Below, in pieces: positions 18,153 through 26,204 of a stretch of 56,762 nucleotides of DNA. The DNA comes from Thiocystis violacea (GTDB lineage: Bacteria > Pseudomonadota > Gammaproteobacteria > Chromatiales > Chromatiaceae), in contig NZ_NRRG01000034.1 in the NCBI RefSeq assembly GCF_016583575.1, positions 1 through 56,762 of the forward strand, given 5' to 3'. A program made the translations under genes and the position numbers. Positions within the stretch are counted from its first letter, which is position 1. Each line of letters begins with the position of its first letter. Under the pieces are notes generated by a model. The model saw only the letters and a list, made by a program, of their open reading frames with translations. It searched no databases and was not told the DNA's origin.

Positions 18153-19565
18153 ATGAACAGCTCCCACAGCATGGACGACCACCTTCGCGAGGAAAACGCC
18201 ACCCTGAGACTCCGCCTCAGTGTGCTTGAGGCAAGCCTAGCCGAGACCAGGCCATCCCCGGCTGCGGCCCTGCGCATCGACAAGCTGCTCGATAACCTGC
18301 CAGGCATGGTCTACCGTTGCCGTGACGATCCGGATTGGACGATGGAATATGTCAGCGTTGGCGCTCGGGAACTGCTCGCCTGCTCGCCCGATGATCTACT
18401 CCAGAATCGGATCAGCTACGCCGGCCTGATCCTGCACGAGGACAGACAGGGCGTTTGGGACGAGATCCAGCAAGCCTTGGCCCTCGAGCGTCGGTTCGAG
18501 CTTCGCTATCGCGTCCAGGTTCGCGATGGCGCGATCAAATGGGTATGGGAACGCGGCTGGGGCGTCTGGTCCGACAGCGGCGAATTGATCGCGCTGGAAG
18601 GCTTCATCACCGATATCACCGACACCAAGCAGGCCGAACACGCCTTGCTGGAAAGCGAGCGTCGCTATCGGCGGATCGTCGAAAACAGTCAGGAAGGCAT
18701 CTGGACCATCGACGCCGAGCAGCGCACCAATTTCGTCAACGCGCGCATGGCCGAGATGCTGGGCTACCCGGTCGAGGAAATGCTCGGCCGATCCCTGCTG
18801 GAGTTCATGAGCGAGGAGTTTCGGGGCATCGCCCTGAACCAGATCCAGCAACGTCGGCAGGGCACCCGTGAACCGCATGATTTCCCTTTGCAACGTAAGG
18901 ACGGAGGCGAAATCTGGGCCTTGATGTCGACCACTCCCCTTCTGGACGAGAAGGGACGCCACAGGGGTACGCTCGCGATGGTGGTCGACATCACCGACCG
19001 CAAGCGGATGGAGGCCAGGCTCCGAGAGCTGGCCATCTCCGATCCCCTCACGGGATTGCTCAACCGGCGGCACTTCTATGAGCTTGCCCAGCGGGAGTTG
19101 GAACGCTTCACGCGCTACCGCCGTCCCCTCGCCGCGATCATGGCGGATCTGGACCATTTCAAGTCGATCAATGACGAGCAGGGACACCTGATTGGAGATC
19201 AGGTTCTGCAAACCGTCGCGAGGATGCTGAGCGAGAGCATGCGCCAAACCGATCTGCTCTGCCGGTACGGTGGAGAAGAGTTCGCCATGCTGCTCCCGGA
19301 AACGGATATCCGAACGGCCAGCCTGACGGCGGAACGGCTACGCGCCATGTTCGATACCCAGCCGATCGATACCGAGCGTGGTCCGCTGCGCCTGACCGTC
19401 AGCCTGGGAGTGGCGGCGATCAGTGCCGGTGAGACCATCAGCCTGGAAACACTACTGGATAACGCCGACCGTATGCTCTACGCGGCCAAGGACGGAGGAC
19501 GCAATCAGGTCGCCATCTGGGATCTGTCCAGCAATCGTAAGGTACTCGCCAAGCCGCCGGGCTGA
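18153..19565 (+). CDS. PAS-PAS-GGDEF diguanylate cyclase
   Basis: A soluble signalling protein of about 470 residues that makes cyclic di-GMP from GTP. Two PAS domains (about 55-165 and 170-290) precede a GGDEF domain (about 300-462). The active-site motif GGEEF is at 373-377 and the inhibitory I-site RQTD (RxxD) at 364-367, so it should be active and product-inhibited. No membrane segment is seen; the PAS ligand is unknown. The start is uncertain: the frame is open from a TTG at 17880 with AAGGA nine bases upstream, but residues encoded before 18153 look unconserved. Other ATGs lie at 18069, 18105 and 18171. It may be read through from prpF. Confidence 0.9.
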   Translation: MNSSHSMDDHLREENATLRLRLSVLEASLAETRPSPAAALRIDKLLDNLPGMVYRCRDDPDWTMEYVSVGARELLACSPDDLLQNRISYAGLILHEDRQGVWDEIQQALALERRFELRYRVQVRDGAIKWVWERGWGVWSDSGELIALEGFITDITDTKQAEHALLESERRYRRIVENSQEGIWTIDAEQRTNFVNARMAEMLGYPVEEMLGRSLLEFMSEEFRGIALNQIQQRRQGTREPHDFPLQRKDGGEIWALMSTTPLLDEKGRHRGTLAMVVDITDRKRMEARLRELAISDPLTGLLNRRHFYELAQRELERFTRYRRPLAAIMADLDHFKSINDEQGHLIGDQVLQTVARMLSESMRQTDLLCRYGGEEFAMLLPETDIRTASLTAERLRAMFDTQPIDTERGPLRLTVSLGVAAISAGETISLETLLDNADRMLYAAKDGGRNQVAIWDLSSNRKVLAKPPG

Positions 19566-19597
19566 CCCGCGCGGGATTCGGTGCCCCCGTCCTTTCG

Positions 19598-19634
19598 TCA
19601 CGGAGAGCGCCGACCTTCCTGGCGCTCTCCGTGA
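19598..19634 (+). terminator. Strong hairpin after the diguanylate cyclase gene
   Basis: A perfect 14-bp stem (19598-19611 with 19621-19634, arms beginning TCACGGAGAGCGCC) and a nine-base loop begin 33 bases after the GGDEF gene stop. There is no T run, so it may act as a Rho-assisted terminator or protect the mRNA 3' end. Confidence 0.55.
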
Positions 19635-19913
19635 ACGCTCAACCGCGACCCGCCATCCGCTTCGACCCCTAGTCCAAAAACGTCAAACCGGGAACGAGCC
19701 ACATTCAACCCAGTAAAGAGCCGCCAGCGATCCGCCTCCAGCCGTTGCATGGCCGAGGTTTTCGCTTCTTGCGGGGCTTCTTGCGGGCTTCGCCCAATGG
19801 GTAAGCCTCGGCCGGTCTCGGCCAATGGCCAAGTGACCGACTCCCAATAGCTGGAGGCTGGAGGCTGACAGCTCTTTATCCAGAGCCGATCGAGGCGTCT
19901 CGACGGTGGACGA
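19635..19913. other. Intergenic region with short tandem duplications
   Basis: I see no gene here. A near-perfect tandem duplication, CTTCTTGCGGGG (about 19766-19790), and a GGAGGCT duplication (about 19853-19867) are present, plus repeated TCGGCC/CCAATGG words. It resembles decayed or slipped sequence. Confidence 0.4.
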
Positions 19914-20051
19914 TCAATACCGGTCGGTCTTGTCGGATTGAGGCCGAACCAAATTGACGAACCTTGTCTGAAGGCTCCTGGCCCAGGGCGGCTGCGTCCA
20001 ATTCCAGCCGATCACGATCCCGATCACGAGGCCAAGCAATAACTGAATCAT
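19914..20051 (-). CDS. 45-residue single-pass membrane protein
   Basis: A small gene below usual length cut-offs. An excellent Shine-Dalgarno sequence (GAGGAGGAAA) lies about nine bases before the ATG at 20051. The protein starts with a hydrophobic glycine-containing helix, MIQLLLGLVIGIVIGWNW (1-18), then a TQPPW turn and a basic amphipathic tail with several Arg and Lys, ending in DKTDRY. This is typical of small inner-membrane proteins with a cytoplasmic or interfacial tail. It stands alone, with its own extended -10 promoter candidate and a palindrome upstream. No family recognised; it could modulate a membrane complex. Confidence 0.65.
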   Translation of the reverse strand: MIQLLLGLVIGIVIGWNWTQPPWARSLQTRFVNLVRPQSDKTDRY

Positions 20052-20105
20052 GCGCGTTTCCTCCTCTTGGGTTTGAACACAAGCGCCGCGCTAAGCCCGA
20101 TCATC

Positions 20106-20129
20106 GATCAGGGCGCCTGATCAATTATC
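20106..20129 (-). promoter_or_regulatory. Candidate promoter and operator of the 45-residue protein gene
   Basis: On the minus strand an extended -10, TG-T-GATAAT (hexamer at 20124-20129), is followed directly by a palindrome GATCAGG-n3-CCTGATC (20106-20122), close to the expected transcription start. It is not spaced like an FNR box. The regulator is unknown. Confidence 0.35.
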
Positions 20130-20204
20130 ACAGAAGCCCGATAAAAGATAAGGTTCCGCGAACCCTGAATCCAAGCGTCTTAACAAGGTTGAGGCCAAGG
20201 GGCG

Positions 20205-20975
20205 TTAGATTTGATCTTCAAGGTGAAAACCGAACAGTTCCAGCACGATACCGGTCAAGGCCCCGCCGAGCATGCCGCCCAAAAGCCCTGGTGGGACATC
20301 GTTCAGGACATGAGTGATGGCGTCCTGACTGCGCGTGTCCAGCATCGCCGCCGTCGTGCCGCCAAGGATCCAGATACTGGCGCCCACGACGGCGGCGATC
20401 AGTCCAGCCACCACGGGAGCCGAGATCACGCCTGGCAGCCAGGGGATACTGCGGCTGACCAACCAGCGTTCCGAGACTTGGAAGAAGGTACCGACCAGGG
20501 CGACCACGCCGGCCGCCAGCACGAACATGCCGACCGGCTCGGCCGTGACCGACAGCACCAGGGCCAGCGAACCGCCCGCGAGCAGGCCCGCGATGAGTCC
20601 AGTGAGGGTCTCGGCCAGCGGACGACTGCCCCCGGTCACGATCCAGGAATAGAAACTACCGGCGATCAGGCCGGTCACACCGGCGATGCCGACGATCATC
20701 AACAATTCGACTTCTTGACCAGTCGCAATCAAATAGCCAATCGAAGCCAGAACACCCGCCATGGAACCTACCAGCGCCACCGGCATCGCGCTATAAAACG
20801 CCGACGTCGTCATCGCCGCCGCCGCGGCGGCGATGATCAAAGGCTGCCAGCCGGTCAGACCAAGCACCCCGAGGATCTGGTAGAGCCCGGCGAACAGGGC
20901 TCCGAACAAGGCTCCGGCAAACCCCCACACGAAGAGCGCCATGACAATCGCGGTAAACTGGTCCTTGGATTGCAT
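20205..20975 (-). CDS. Polytopic membrane protein of unknown function
   Basis: A 256-residue, very hydrophobic protein with about seven to eight membrane helices rich in Gly and Ala, separated by short loops. The N-terminus has two GALFGALFAG-like packing motifs. No transporter signature, signal peptide or catalytic motif is recognisable. The start at 20975 has a weak CAGGG upstream. It stands between two genes of unknown function and is divergent from the gene at 21144. It might be a conserved integral membrane protein of sulfur bacteria, but this is not testable here. Confidence 0.75.
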   Translation of the reverse strand: MQSKDQFTAIVMALFVWGFAGALFGALFAGLYQILGVLGLTGWQPLIIAAAAAAMTTSAFYSAMPVALVGSMAGVLASIGYLIATGQEVELLMIVGIAGVTGLIAGSFYSWIVTGGSRPLAETLTGLIAGLLAGGSLALVLSVTAEPVGMFVLAAGVVALVGTFFQVSERWLVSRSIPWLPGVISAPVVAGLIAAVVGASIWILGGTTAAMLDTRSQDAITHVLNDVPPGLLGGMLGGALTGIVLELFGFHLEDQI

Positions 20976-21143
20976 AGTGAATACCCTGCATAGTAAATAC
21001 CCAGCGACGAGAGGAACGCTGGCCCTAGTCTAGCCTTTCTCCGATCCGGAACCGCTATCCTTTCAGGAACCTCTGGAACAATCGCCAGCCGTGGAATCCG
21101 ATGTCGATTCCCAGGCTCGCCCCAACCATGACCACGGACATTG

Positions 21144-22091
21144 ATGCGCAGCCTGTGTCAGTCCCCTTGCAACGGAGCCAAACGCCAGATCGATGGCGTC
21201 ACTCGCGTCTATTATGACGGATACTGGGTCAAGTATTACGAGCCGCCCGTCGACAGCCTCGTGGTCCGGCGCCAATTGATCCAGGCCCTCACGCGACGCC
21301 TGTTCAACCACGTCGAGCACGGGATCAATATTCCGGGGGCGCGTCTCAAGGAGGCACGCGCCGCTTACGAGGCCGAGACGGATATCGAACGCAAGCGCGT
21401 CAATGGGGCCATGCTGGCCGGCGCCCTCTTCAATCGGGCCGCCGACATCTTTCACAGTCTGGTGGATCTGCAAACCGCCGGAGTCGAGATCCCTCCGGAT
21501 CACGCCCTGATGCGCGAGTGCGGACATTGCCTGATCGAGGCGCTCGAGCTGGGAAAAATGGTCCGTCACCGGGGCGGCGACGAAGGGATCGATGAACTCT
21601 GGGGCGAGCCATTCAAGGCCTTCTCCATGCCCATCGAGGACTTCTACGCCAGCCGCTATCTCAAGATCGCCATGACCATGCGCGATATCGACCGCATCAC
21701 GGCGGCCATGAAGGATACCTTCGCCGGCAGTCGTCAGATCCTCGACATCGAGCCTCGGCTCGCGGAACTGGCCGAGACGGCCAAGCGCAAATGCGAGATC
21801 CTCAGGACCGATCCGGCGGTCTTCGATGTCTGGCCGACCTATGTCGTCGCGAGCGAGCGGGTCCGCAATCTGGAGCCGGTCATACCGAGCATCCACGACG
21901 CCGCCGACGTGCGCGAGGCGATCGAGGGTACCCGCGTGCTGCGCGACGGAGCCGATCTGATCAGCTTCATCGTGCGCGCCCGTGTGCCCATGTCCAAGAG
22001 CACCCGTGAGTACATCGATCGCTGTCTGCAATTTCGCCGCGCCCACATCGAGCCCCGGCTTGCCCGAAGCCCGGACTCCTCTTCCGTCTGA
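21144..22091 (+). CDS. Conserved hypothetical protein, helical, cytoplasmic
   Basis: A protein of about 315 residues with no signal peptide or membrane segment. The region from IDGVTRVYYDGYWVKYYEPP (about 16-36) onward looks conserved-type. The rest is mainly helical, with many charged residues, a RECGHCL segment near 123 and a PMSKSTREYIDRC segment near the end. I do not recognise the family. The N-terminus is uncertain: ATG 21144 lacks a ribosome-binding site, and another ATG at 21128 in a different frame is closed by a stop after about 30 codons. The alpha/beta-hydrolase gene follows 23 bases downstream, so the two may be cotranscribed. Confidence 0.7.
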   Translation: MRSLCQSPCNGAKRQIDGVTRVYYDGYWVKYYEPPVDSLVVRRQLIQALTRRLFNHVEHGINIPGARLKEARAAYEAETDIERKRVNGAMLAGALFNRAADIFHSLVDLQTAGVEIPPDHALMRECGHCLIEALELGKMVRHRGGDEGIDELWGEPFKAFSMPIEDFYASRYLKIAMTMRDIDRITAAMKDTFAGSRQILDIEPRLAELAETAKRKCEILRTDPAVFDVWPTYVVASERVRNLEPVIPSIHDAADVREAIEGTRVLRDGADLISFIVRARVPMSKSTREYIDRCLQFRRAHIEPRLARSPDSSSV

Positions 22092-22114
22092 ACCTCGCCA
22101 CCCACGGAACCCCG

Positions 22115-22696
22115 ATGCTCGTTTATCTCCATGGCCTCAACAGCTCCGGCCAATCCATCAAGGGCCAACAACTGCGCGAGCGGCTGCGCCCATTCCAGGT
22201 ACTGACTCCCGACTATCCGGCGCATCGCCCGAACGAGGCGCTCGCCTGTCTCGAGCGCTTCTTCCGCGCGCTCGATGGACCGGCCCCGGCGGTGGTCGGC
22301 AGTTCGATGGGCGGATTCTATGGGCAGTATCTGGCGAGACATTTCACCTTCTCGCATCTCTTCATGATCAATCCGGCGCTCACCCCCTGGACCTTCCTCG
22401 CCGAACACCTGGGTGAAACCATGACGACGGCGGAGGGAGAGCGCTATCCGATCACGCGCGAGCTCATCGACAGCACCCGCGCCTACGGGATCGACGACCC
22501 CGGCGCGGGCGTCGCGACGACCCTGTTCCTGAATCGGGGGGACGAGGTCATCGACTATCGCATCGCCGAGCGACACTATGCCGGCCATGGCCGACGACTC
22601 ATCTGGGATGGCGGCGACCATGCGTTTCAGAACATGGATGAAGCCATCGAGATCATCCGCGCCCATCTGGTCGCGAGGACAGGGTCGCGAGCCTGA
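22115..22696 (+). CDS. YqiA/UPF0227-type esterase
   Basis: A small alpha/beta-hydrolase of 193 residues. It starts with the beta-strand motif YLHGLNSS and has the nucleophile elbow GSSMGG with S64. D143 (RGDEVIDY) and H169 (GGDHAF) complete a probable triad. Length and motifs match the YqiA family, for which esterase activity on short acyl or CoA esters has been reported. It follows the hypothetical gene at 21144 by 23 bases on the same strand and is followed by a repeat element. The physiological substrate is unknown. Confidence 0.88.
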   Translation: MLVYLHGLNSSGQSIKGQQLRERLRPFQVLTPDYPAHRPNEALACLERFFRALDGPAPAVVGSSMGGFYGQYLARHFTFSHLFMINPALTPWTFLAEHLGETMTTAEGERYPITRELIDSTRAYGIDDPGAGVATTLFLNRGDEVIDYRIAERHYAGHGRRLIWDGGDHAFQNMDEAIEIIRAHLVARTGSRA

Positions 22697-22740
22697 TGGG
22701 GCCGGGGGCGGGGCCGCTCCCCGGAGCGGCCTGAAGAGGG

Positions 22741-22910
22741 CTTAGGCGATTTCCGGGAAAGTCCATACCCAACCTAAAACTCCGGAAATGGACAGGATTT
22801 ACAGGATTAAAAACAGAGTTTTATAAATCCTGTCAATCCTGCGAAATCCTGTTAATCCTGTCTATGACGGGGCGGATCGCGGGTACAAGGTTTCCCGGAA
22901 ATCACCTTAG
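22741..22910. mobile_element. MITE-like element with terminal inverted repeats
   Basis: A 170-bp block bounded by 20-bp imperfect inverted repeats (22741-22760 and 22891-22910; 18 of 20 matching, sharing GATTTCCGGGAAA). The interior carries two direct ACAGGATT words followed by four AATCCTG words, which can pair to form a hairpin. There is no coding capacity. The right end provides the stop codon of the TraB-family gene. No clear target-site duplication is visible. Confidence 0.55.
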
Positions 22911-24109
22911 GTCGTCGAGCGAAACAACTGTTCGACCATGCGGAAACCCGCCACATAGGTTCCGATCGCCGCCCCCAGGCTGCTCAAGACGAACACCACC
23001 AGGACGCGCGAGACGCGATTTCGCCACCAGCCCGTCCAGGTGGCCACGTCCGCGCGCAGACGGCTGAAGTCGCCAACGTTGGGCTTGCGCAGATAGAGTT
23101 CGACGGCGCCCGTGACCATGCCCGCTCCCACGGCGGGATTTAGCGTCGTCAGGGGCGCGGCCAGGAAGGCGGACAGGATGGTGAGCGGGTGACCGGCGGC
23201 GAGCAGGGTTCCGAACGCGGAGAGACCGCCCGTGATCAAGACCCAGGAGATCAGCAGATCAAAGCCGAGTCCGGGACTGGTGGCGAATCCGTAGCCGAAG
23301 CCCGCGAGGATCAGGACCAGGATCGCCCAGGCGATCATGGACGGCCATCGACTCGGGGGCGGAATCTCCTCCAACGCGGCGACTACGCCGGCGGGGTCGG
23401 TCCGATCCCGCTCCAGGTTAGCGGCGATCCCCTTGAGGTGGCCGACGCCAACCACCGCCAGGATTCGCTTGACGCCGAGCCGCGCCGCCTCGCGTCTGAG
23501 CTTGGCGGCCATGTAGAGATCGCGCTCCTCGATCAATGGCACGTAGAGATCCCGACGGTCGGCGGCGAACTCGGCGAAGGTGGTCTCGAGGACGTCCCCT
23601 TCCTTGAGTCGCTCAACCTCCTCCTCGGTGACCTCGTCCGAGCTGACCATGGCGGCCATCAGGCCGGCGAACAGACCATAGCGCCGCCACCAGCCGAGAC
23701 TGGCGGAGATGCGTTTCAGGGTCAGGCCGATCTCCCGATCGATGAGCATGACGGGCAGGTCCAGATCCTTGGCCAGGCGCACGGCCATCCGCTGCTCGGC
23801 CCCTGGCTCGATGCCGAACTGGTCGGCGAGTCGCTGCTGATAGGCGGACAGGGCCAGGTTGGCGACCACCATGTAGACCCGGTTCTGGCGGATGACCGAA
23901 AAGAGGTCCATCTGGGACAGCGATCGCGGATCGAGCAAGGCATTGAAGCGACTGCGGCAGAGTTCGACGGCGACCGCCTCGTAGTGACCGGTTTGGATCA
24001 GCTTGCGAACCTGCTCGGCGCTGGCGCGCGACACATGCGCGGTGCCGAGCAAGGTCAGCTCGACACCATCGATGACCAGATCCAGTCTTGGCTCCGTTGA
24101 ATCGACCAT
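22907..24109 (-). CDS. TraB-family membrane protein
   Basis: A 400-residue protein of the TraB/PrgY/TIKI superfamily. The N-terminal domain (about 10-240) has the family motif GTAHVS at 22-27, an ELCRSRF segment near 49 and a GVGHLKG motif near 220, all associated with a metal-dependent protease-like fold. Four C-terminal membrane helices follow (about 260-395). In enterococci PrgY limits pheromone activity; the bacterial chromosomal role is not established. The stop codon lies inside the right inverted repeat of the element at 22741-22910, so the last residues may have been altered by its insertion. It is divergent from the lipoprotein gene. Confidence 0.9.
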   Translation of the reverse strand: MVDSTEPRLDLVIDGVELTLLGTAHVSRASAEQVRKLIQTGHYEAVAVELCRSRFNALLDPRSLSQMDLFSVIRQNRVYMVVANLALSAYQQRLADQFGIEPGAEQRMAVRLAKDLDLPVMLIDREIGLTLKRISASLGWWRRYGLFAGLMAAMVSSDEVTEEEVERLKEGDVLETTFAEFAADRRDLYVPLIEERDLYMAAKLRREAARLGVKRILAVVGVGHLKGIAANLERDRTDPAGVVAALEEIPPPSRWPSMIAWAILVLILAGFGYGFATSPGLGFDLLISWVLITGGLSAFGTLLAAGHPLTILSAFLAAPLTTLNPAVGAGMVTGAVELYLRKPNVGDFSRLRADVATWTGWWRNRVSRVLVVFVLSSLGAAIGTYVAGFRMVEQLFRSTT

Positions 24110-24277
24110 GGGATATCGTTACTCACTCCAAAAACACAGGGCGGCATCATACCCCAGCCATCGCGGGCCAACCCGATCCGCCGCCACCCCGAGCCGCGCC
24201 GGGATCCGTTGGTCGACCCGAGCGGATGCCGTATGATCGCCGAACAGAGGAACAACATCATCGCCTGGAACAGCATC

Positions 24278-24730
24278 GTGGAGAAAGCAACCCTCGGAAA
24301 ACCGCGTCGATTCTCGTCGACGCTGGCCCGGCTGTGCCTGGCCGGCCTCGTGGCGACGACCCTCGCGGCCTGCAACCCCGTGAAAAAGGACCAGATGACC
24401 GACTCGCTTCAAAACGCGACCAATGGCTATCAAACGGCGTTGCGCTGGGGCTATTACGAGAACGCCTACGCCTTCATCGATCCTCGGCAGCGACAGGACA
24501 AGCCCATGCCAGCCTCGCTGGAGGGCCTGCGACTCACCGGCTATGACGTGATCCAGCCGTTGGTCCTGAAGCAGGACGAGAATCAGGCGGCCCAGATCGT
24601 CGAGATCGAATACCTCTACGAAGACCGGCAGATCGTCAAGAAACTCAAGGACCGACAGGTCTGGCGCTATGACCTGGAGAAAAAGAAATGGTGGCTCGAA
24701 TCCGGGCTTCCACCCTTCGCCAAGCGCTGA
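24278..24730 (+). CDS. Predicted lipoprotein
   Basis: A protein of about 150 residues with a basic n-region, a hydrophobic segment and the lipobox LAAC (C32 from the GTG at 24278), so it should be lipidated and anchored in a membrane. The mature part is a small alpha/beta domain (TALRWGYYENAYAFIDP, then a VxIxY-type strand pair and a WRYD-KKWWLES ending) like those in NTF2-like or stress lipoproteins. Alternative starts are an ATG at 24233 and a TTG at 24209; GTG 24278 gives the most normal signal peptide. The DUF3301 gene follows by 24 bases. Confidence 0.8.
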   Translation: MEKATLGKPRRFSSTLARLCLAGLVATTLAACNPVKKDQMTDSLQNATNGYQTALRWGYYENAYAFIDPRQRQDKPMPASLEGLRLTGYDVIQPLVLKQDENQAAQIVEIEYLYEDRQIVKKLKDRQVWRYDLEKKKWWLESGLPPFAKR

Positions 24731-24754
24731 TCGGCGCCGCCGGAACCGAACCCC

Positions 24755-25069
24755 ATGAGCAACCTCCTCGCGATCTGTCTACTGCTGCTGATCGGCTGGT
24801 TCTGGCTGGACAGCCTCCGCGCCAGGGAGATCGCGCTCGCCATCTGTCAGGCGGCCTGCCGCCAACGGGATCTGCAATTCCTCGACCAGGCCGTGGCCCT
24901 GCGTCGACTTGGATTCGCCTGGCGCTCCGAGGGACTGCGGCTGCGCCGCGTCTATCGCTTCGATTTCAGTGAGGAAGGTGTGGGCCGGCGCAATGGCTAT
25001 ATCGTGATGCGCGGCTTGAGTCTGGAGGAATTGAGCTTTGGACTACCCGAGCAGACAGGGGATGCCTGA
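24755..25069 (+). CDS. DUF3301-family protein
   Basis: A 104-residue protein with one N-terminal membrane helix (about 3-19) followed by a small domain. The sequence WFWLDSLRAREIALAIC and the LQFLDQAVAL segment are the recognisable DUF3301 pattern. This family is widespread in gammaproteobacteria and has no assigned function. It follows the lipoprotein gene on the same strand and is convergent with sspB. Confidence 0.85.
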   Translation: MSNLLAICLLLLIGWFWLDSLRAREIALAICQAACRQRDLQFLDQAVALRRLGFAWRSEGLRLRRVYRFDFSEEGVGRRNGYIVMRGLSLEELSFGLPEQTGDA

Positions 25070-25080
25070 ACCGCTCGCTC

Positions 25081-25569
25081 CTATTTCACGACCTTGAGCG
25101 TCGGACCGCCGCCCTTGCCACGCGGCGACCCGGATGCCGGCTTAGCGCCCGGTTCCGCCGACGTGTCGCCAACCGGCGCGAGCCTGGGCCCGGCCGACGG
25201 ACGGACATCCCCCGACGCGGCCTCGGGATAGCGGGGCTCGGGAAAGACCATGCCCTGTCCGTTCTCACGGGTAAAGATGCCGATCACCGCCTCGCTCGGC
25301 ACCATCACATCCCTGGCGACGCCACTGAAACGGGCATTGAACTGGACCCAATCATTGCCGATCGACAAGCCACGCACGGCTCCCGGCGCGATATTGAGCA
25401 CGATCCGCCCCTCCTCGACGAACTCCCTGGGCACCAGGGTATCCGGAAAGCCCGCGTCGACCACCAGATGAGGCGTCATCTGGTTATCCAGGATCCAATC
25501 GTAGATGGCCCTGACCAGGTAGGGCTTACTCGATGTCATGCTATCGGCGGTATCGGTGGTGTCGATCAT
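25081..25569 (-). CDS. sspB: ClpXP protease specificity-enhancing factor SspB
   Basis: Adaptor that binds ssrA-tagged proteins and delivers them to ClpXP. The 162-residue protein has the substrate-binding domain (about 12-115), including the block PHLVVDAGFP and the strand VQFNARFSG. A flexible Pro/Gly/Ala-rich linker follows, then the ClpX-binding tail, ending GGGPTLKVVK, close to the E. coli GGRPALRVVK. The ATG at 25569 overlaps the sspA stop codon by one base, so the two genes are translationally coupled. Confidence 0.95.
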   Translation of the reverse strand: MIDTTDTADSMTSSKPYLVRAIYDWILDNQMTPHLVVDAGFPDTLVPREFVEEGRIVLNIAPGAVRGLSIGNDWVQFNARFSGVARDVMVPSEAVIGIFTRENGQGMVFPEPRYPEAASGDVRPSAGPRLAPVGDTSAEPGAKPASGSPRGKGGGPTLKVVK

Positions 25570-26204
25570 CAGCGTGCGTCCGCGATCATCTCCTTCTCGG
25601 CCTCGGTCAAGCTTTGGCGGAAGGCATCCCAGTTGAAAATCCGCTTCATGTAGACACGGATCGGATCGGCCTGTTTCGGCAGTTCGACGCCGAGCATCGG
25701 CAAGCGCCACAGGAGGGGCGCGACACAGCAATCGACCAGCGAAAACTCATCGCTCATGAAGAACGCATGGGCGGAAAACACCGGCGCGGTGGCCGTCAGG
25801 CTCTCGCGCAGTTCCTTGCGGGCCTGGTCGACCTCGCCGCCCTCGCCCTTGAGGATCCGCCCCATGAGCGAATACCAATCGCGGTCGATGCGATACATGA
25901 AGAGCCGCGCGCTGGCGCGCGAGACGGGATCGACCGGCAGCAAGGGTGGGTGTGGAAAACGCTCGTCCAGATATTCCATGATGATCCTTGACTCATAGAG
26001 TCGCAGATCCCTGTCCACGAAGGTCGGCACGGTGCCGTAGGGATTGAAGTCCATGACTTCATCCGGCAGCGCCTTGGCGTCGACGTCCACGACGTCGACC
26101 GCGATCCCCTTCTCGGCCAGCACTATCCTGACCCGATGGCAATAGGGGCAAACAGGATCGGAATATAGGGTCATTGCAGCTCGTCTACTAGCGGCCTCGG
26201 CCAT
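25569..26204 (-). CDS. sspA: Stringent starvation protein A
   Basis: Glutathione-S-transferase-fold protein that binds RNA polymerase and affects stress-phase transcription. The 211-residue protein has a thioredoxin-like N-terminal domain, the conserved ESRIIMEYLDERFPHPPLLP segment and the EFSLVDCCVAPLLWRLP block. Unlike E. coli SspA, it keeps a redox-type C19-P-Y-C22 motif at the start of the fold, as in glutaredoxins. The ATG at 26204 is supported by GGAGAAGGGA upstream. It heads an sspA-sspB pair and lies downstream of petC, as in many gammaproteobacteria. Confidence 0.95.
   Translation of the reverse strand: MAEAASRRAAMTLYSDPVCPYCHRVRIVLAEKGIAVDVVDVDAKALPDEVMDFNPYGTVPTFVDRDLRLYESRIIMEYLDERFPHPPLLPVDPVSRASARLFMYRIDRDWYSLMGRILKGEGGEVDQARKELRESLTATAPVFSAHAFFMSDEFSLVDCCVAPLLWRLPMLGVELPKQADPIRVYMKRIFNWDAFRQSLTEAEKEMIADAR

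Noticed and set aside
20106-20122. GATCAGG-n3-CCTGATC as an FNR/Anr binding site
   Set aside because: The spacing and half-sites do not fit TTGAT-n4-ATCAA; listed only as an unassigned palindrome.
22790-22863. Iterated ACAGGATT/AATCCTG words as a CRISPR array or tRNA-like structure
   Set aside because: The units are only 8-9 bases with almost no spacers and are arranged to fold back; terminal inverted repeats fit a MITE-like element better.
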